Origin: Maea johnstoni
Lineage: Eukaryota > Annelida > Polychaeta > Spionida > Magelonidae
DNA: 64,000 bases
Direction: 5' to 3'
Assembly: GCA_963942565.1 (NCBI GenBank)
Contig: OZ012687.1
Location: 16,337,506-16,401,505, forward strand
Shown here: one piece after another, positions 60,291 through 64,000 of the stretch
How positions within the stretch are numbered: the first letter of the stretch is position 1
Layout: every line of letters starts with the position of its first letter
Program-made: the position numbers and the translations under genes
Notes under the pieces: model-generated
Database searches by the model: none
The model's input: the letters and a program-made list of their open reading frames with translations, nothing else
What the model was told of the DNA's origin: nothing

Positions 60291-60751
60291 GTTTCTGTGC
60301 ATACAGGCCTGCTAGGGAAGGAAGGTTGTGTGAACATTTCGAAGGATACAAGACTATAAACCGAATACCTTTACCTTTATCCATAGAAATATAAATCATG
60401 ACTGTGACATGACTATCTGAAACAGTCTGAGTATCATGACCATCATGCCATAGCCCCTGTCCAAAAAACAAGAGGTGACCATAACACATTTGTTGAAGTT
60501 TCATCAAGCACCTTCAAAGCAATACTTCATGAGTGTTCTGACAGTATCAGAATAGATGTCATATTCAATGTATACAGAGAAGAGACGATTAAAGACATAG
60601 AGAGAGCAGTCAGAGGTCAAGAATAACGTTCCAGGCCACAAAGTTCAACTGTGGAGAAGATTCCTGTCCAACTCACATAACAAGCAGAGCCTGATTGAAT
60701 TTCTCACATAAAAGTGTAATTTCGATTATTGTCACTTTTTCTTCCATATTG

Positions 60752-60890
60752 CAGCTGAGTCATGACTAGCCAGTTGTAACTGGTGGAGGAAACAGGAGAA
60801 CTTCCAATCCCAAATCACTGCCAACTTTCTCACATGCTTTGAGTGGGATTTGAATCCTGGTAGTGGTGAGAGACAGCTAGCATGGCAATG
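60752..60890. repeat. SINE-like unit shared with the Helitrons
   Basis: CATGACTAGCCAGTTGTAAC, then CACTGCCAACTTTCTCACATG, then GGGATTTGAATCCTGGTAGTGGTGAGAGACAGC. It has the same order as 14080-14260 and, complementary, as the units inside Helitrons A-C. Confidence 0.6.
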
Positions 60891-61135
60891 CCTCTGTCGT
60901 GGCCTAGTGGTTACGATACCTGGCTCCCAAGAGTAAGTTTGCAGGTTCGAGTCTCTGCTGGATCCCCAAGCTGGTTGGCCTGGTCGCTATATAAATATGT
61001 GGTGTTGTTGAGGGCTGTCTATGGTCCTTCTGCCACTGAAAGACCCCAAGGAACTATTCTTGAAGAGAAGTGAATTTCTGCCCGGTTCTTGGTTTCTATA
61101 TGACCTAAGCTGTTGAAAGTGACGTAAAACCCCAT
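60888..61135 (+). mobile_element. tRNA-derived SINE, copy b
   Basis: Box A TGGCCTAGTGGT (60900-60911) and box B GGTTCGAGTCT (60944-60954), then AAGCTGGTTGGCCTGGTCGC and a tail ending near AAACCCCATACCTTCC. The same family as 55036-55205. Confidence 0.7.
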
Positions 61136-61149
61136 ACCTTCCTACAGAC

Positions 61150-62590
61150 CACACGATTATCAGGGTAGGCCCCTACACAAAAGAGTTGAGACAACCGGTG
61201 TACCTGCTGAAGAAGTGCCGGAACTGCTTTCAACTCAAGAGGAAGCAGACATTCGCCTATTGCTCCATGCTGCACGAGCTGCTCCAGAGGGGCACAAAGC
61301 TGTGTCATCATCATCTGTGTCTGGCGTTTTTCCCCACATACTGTAAAGTTCGAAATATTGGCGTGGAACTATTATTGGCGACATTAGCGAGTGGGTCAGA
61401 TTCGCTAATATTACGATCCGTTTATATTTGTTCCATTTTTCAACGATTTTCCTTTGTTTTTCTAGGTAGTCTCACAATCTCGTAACACTTCAGGTTATAG
61501 TATGTTCTACTAATATATTGAATGAAAGTGAGGAATTGAAATTATGCTCCGTGTATATAGAAGACTTTCAAAAAGAAGGTGGTGTTAGGGATTCTGTATA
61601 GAATCACTATTGATATACTCGTATTTGAAATAATGATTTTTATTGGACAAACACTGACTGCGAACAGTTGAAATGACAGTGAACTACAAGGCGACGGAGA
61701 CGAACCACTCAATCAGAAACGAAATACATCCCCCAAATCTCTGTCAGTTATTTTATTTACGTTTCCACCACTAGCTCAATGAATGAATACAGTAATGTCT
61801 ATACTTTTATGATTTTATGTAATGTCCCCCTCGCCTGGTAGTCCAGAACAGCCGTATTTAGTTTTAAAAAAACGGCCGAAACTTTGCACAGGCCTCCAGG
61901 CGCGTTTTTGTGTTTGGAGGCCATGTGCACTAGTGTGGATCAAGGCGCGTTTTGAGATGGTTCACACGCTAATATTACGATTCGCTAATATGGAAAAATT
62001 GATCAATTCGCTAAATTTAAGCACGCCAATATTTCGAACTTTACAGTATGTGTGCACCATCGTAACTCAGGTGTGCTACAAGGATCCACACAAGATTTGC
62101 TAGCATACAAGATGTTGTAAACTCAGATTGTTGTAAGTCAATCATTGGCTTTCGTACATTTTCGGGTTGTGATAGCTTAATTGCTTTTGCTGGTCACGAC
62201 AACTTAAGTATTTTGAGATTAATCAGAAAGACAAGGAGGACATGTTTGCAGAGCTAGGGTCCTGTTGGAAATTGAAATTGACCTCATAGCAAAATTGGAA
62301 GCATTCACATGTGAGCTATACTGCCCAAAATCTGATACCACAGAAAGGAATGAGTTGAGATACAGGCTTTCTCCAGATGTTCCCTACCTTGTTAGACATG
62401 GTTTGTATAAGAAGAGGTCCAGCGACAATAAGGAGGATTGCAAATTTAGTGGATGCATGGTCTTCAAGCTCCAGAGGCAATACTGAACCTTATGTCATGC
62501 AACAGTGTCAGTGCTTGAACGGTACAAATGGACTCAGGTGTACTGACATGTGTAAAGTCCAAGCTTGCCACAAGGACTTGGGAGTCTGAT
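61150..62590 (+). pseudogene. Broken Academ-like transposase/nuclease gene, copy 2
   Basis: Remnants in the same order as copy 1. About 61196-61310 encodes VPAEEVPELLSTQEEADIRL and LLHAARAAPEGHKAV (the EEAD acidic motif). The frame is split by the MITE at 61341-62046. About 62079-62230 encodes FRTFSGCDSLIAFAG, matching TGCDKVSPFAG of copy 1, then KDKEDMFAELG. 62265-62400 encodes IAKLEAFTCELYCPKSDTTE and RNELRYRL. 62490-62570 encodes CQCLNGTNGLRCTDMC, the Cys-rich tail. There are several frameshifts and stops. Confidence 0.75.
61341..62046. mobile_element. Mariner/pogo-type MITE, 706 bp, splitting copy 2
   Basis: Ends CTGTAAAGTTCGAAATATTG and complementary CAATATTTCGAACTTTACAG, with inverted similarity through GGCGTG. 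Flanked by TA at 61339-61340 and 62047-62048. Inner GCTAATATTACGAT motifs are also mirrored. No transposase was recognised. Confidence 0.85.
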
Positions 62591-62686
62591 ACAAATGATC
62601 AAGTTGTGTCAGGTGACTCTGAAGAAGATACAGAATAATCTTGATCTTAGTTCTAAATATTTGGCTTGTATAAATTGAATTGTTAA

Positions 62687-62788
62687 AGGCATAGTACGGT
62701 ATTCGACAAGGTGACAGTGACATCTGAAACTTAAAGTCCCATTGAAAAATAACCCAAAGACGGAAATCCAATTTTTAAAAATATAGAA

Positions 62789-62819
<31 letters not shown>

Positions 62820-63245
62820 CGTCACCAGTCATCCCTTTCATATAGGTTGTGGCCAAGTGGCACTAAATTTGCCAATTTCATGTCTAAAATAAAAAGTTCA
62901 TTTAGAAAATACCTTATGGTTAGACTTTCATCGAATCTTGCATAGGTTCTCATTGTCAGGTCCTATTTGTCTATCTAAAATTAAAAAAAAACGGGGTCAC
63001 CAGTCATGCTGTCCATATAGGTGTAGTGAAAGTGACAAACAATGTAATTTGCAAATTGAAGTGCCACTTTGGCGCCACCTATATGGATGGGATGACTGGT
63101 GAGCCCCTTTTATTTTTCATTTCAAAGGGGATCTGATGATGATAGCTCATGCAAAGTGTAATGGATTTCTAACTGTGGGGTACTTTTAAATGGATTTTTA
63201 AGTTTTAGATGTTACTGTCACCTTGTAGAATACCGTACTATGCAT
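62687..63245. mobile_element. TTAA-flanked MITE with internal inverted repeats
   Basis: Ends GGCATAGTACGGTATTC and complementary GAATACCGTACTATGC, then AAGGTGACAGT mirrored as ACTGTCACCTT. TTAA at 62683-62686 and 63246-63249. Inside, GTCACCAGTCAT-CATATAGGT is repeated directly and inverted. A G run lies at 62789-62819. Confidence 0.8.
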
Positions 63246-64000
63246 TTAAGTTCCTTGCACTGACAGTCACATTCAAGGTTTATATTGTTTGCCAGTTTAA
63301 ATGCAGTTGTTGTGGAGTCTAGAATAATGCAAAACAATACTGGTATCTTTAAGAAAAATGTCTGGGTGATGCAGTGATTTGCGTAGATTTTCAAAAGGAA
63401 TTATTACCATTTAGATTTTATGGCGAGGATAGTGGTGCAATTTTTTTTACAGTGTCAATTATGATTCATTTAAAGACATATTTGGACTGAATAATAGTAT
63501 AGAATCGGTGAATGTCATATTTGATACTTAAAGGTAACTAACTTTCATATTGCAACTTCTCAAGTGGAAAATGTTGAACAAAACTGACCTTTTCTCACGA
63601 GACACCCCCAAAATTTGTGAAATATGTACAGATTTTTTGTTTAAGGTATTTTTCTATGCAATAACCTATCTAGGCATGTTTGATAATTTCAAAGTTAACT
63701 AGTTGTAAAGTAAGGGGAGGATTGGGTGTCTATAAAGCACTGAATCAAAGGTATTTGTCTTTCTATATATCACACAGATTTTACCAGTAGTCCGATTATC
63801 ACGGCCTATTTTCTCGGAAAAGCTCCACCCAATACAAGGCTATCATACATCAAAATGAAGCTAACATAATAGGCGTTCAGAAAAATAATGTGGGGATTGG
63901 CCCCCAAATATGAAACCGAAAAACCCAAAAATGGGGTTTGGCTCACGGACTAACACGTCGTAAACTTTCAATCTATTCAAAGACTTCAAAATAGTATAAA

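Larger units (their letters stand above)
58613..63952 (+). mobile_element. Academ-like DNA transposon, TAGTCC type, 5.34 kb
   Basis: TIRs begin TAGTCCGTGAGCC on the left and as its complement on the right. Inverted similarity continues for about 130 bp, including TCGGTTTCATATT, GGGGGCCAAT, ATGTATGATAG and GGAGCTTTTCC. The 3-bp duplication ACA is likely (58610-58612 and 63953-63955). The interior holds remnants of the same protein as the element at 39961-44013, plus later guests: two SINEs, a TA-flanked MITE and a TTAA-flanked MITE. Non-functional. Confidence 0.75.

Overview
This is invertebrate animal DNA: AT-rich, intron-bearing and about as dense in transposons as in unique sequence. There are no operons, ribosome binding sites or prokaryotic signals. 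One host gene is complete: a six-exon RXYLT1/TMEM5 orthologue (17942-30984, + strand, 447 codons before the stop), a Golgi enzyme of alpha-dystroglycan O-mannosyl glycan synthesis. A second gene is seen through its last two exons (11628-13964, +): a secreted or membrane PAN/apple plus contactin-associated-protein-type fibrinogen-like protein. A probable orphan first exon lies on the minus strand at 10779-10874. The gene content suits a marine invertebrate (lancelet, ambulacrarian or lophotrochozoan). I cannot name the species.

Layout: 1-1440 has no recognisable feature. 1465-10599 is a 124-bp tandem repeat split by an 8.76-kb block of three Helitrons arranged head to tail on the minus strand. 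10.6-17.6 kb holds the orphan exon, a minisatellite, the PAN/fibrinogen-like exons and two long (AT)n arrays. 17.9-31.0 kb is RXYLT1, whose introns carry hAT MITEs, a BED-finger hAT remnant, a LINE tail and a foldback element with TTAA duplications. 31-38.9 kb is noncoding with small MITEs and AT arrays. 38.9-44.2 kb is a broken LINE split by a 4.05-kb DNA transposon with TIRs beginning TAGTCC. 44.7-47.0 kb holds a Penelope-like remnant with a GIY-YIG domain and a hammerhead-like core. 51.3-54.5 kb is a 3.2-kb foldback element. 55.74-58.26 kb is a TTAA-flanked Kolobok-like transposon with a broken transposase. 58.6-63.95 kb is a second, 5.34-kb TAGTCC-type transposon.

The best result of the hunt is the pair of TAGTCC elements (39961-44013 and 58613-63952). 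They share TIRs starting TAGTCC, 3-bp target duplications and remnants of one protein with an EEAD acidic motif, a DTDVVV motif, an (S/T)GCD...FAG motif and a Cys-rich tail. From the family knowledge I have (3-bp duplications, XPG/FEN-like nuclease, Cys-rich finger) these look like Academ-type DNA transposons. The second-best is the Helitron array, whose empty target site can be read from the adjacent tandem-repeat unit.

No CRISPR, rRNA or intact tRNA gene was seen. All splice sites and transposon ends were read by eye, with no alignment or database search.
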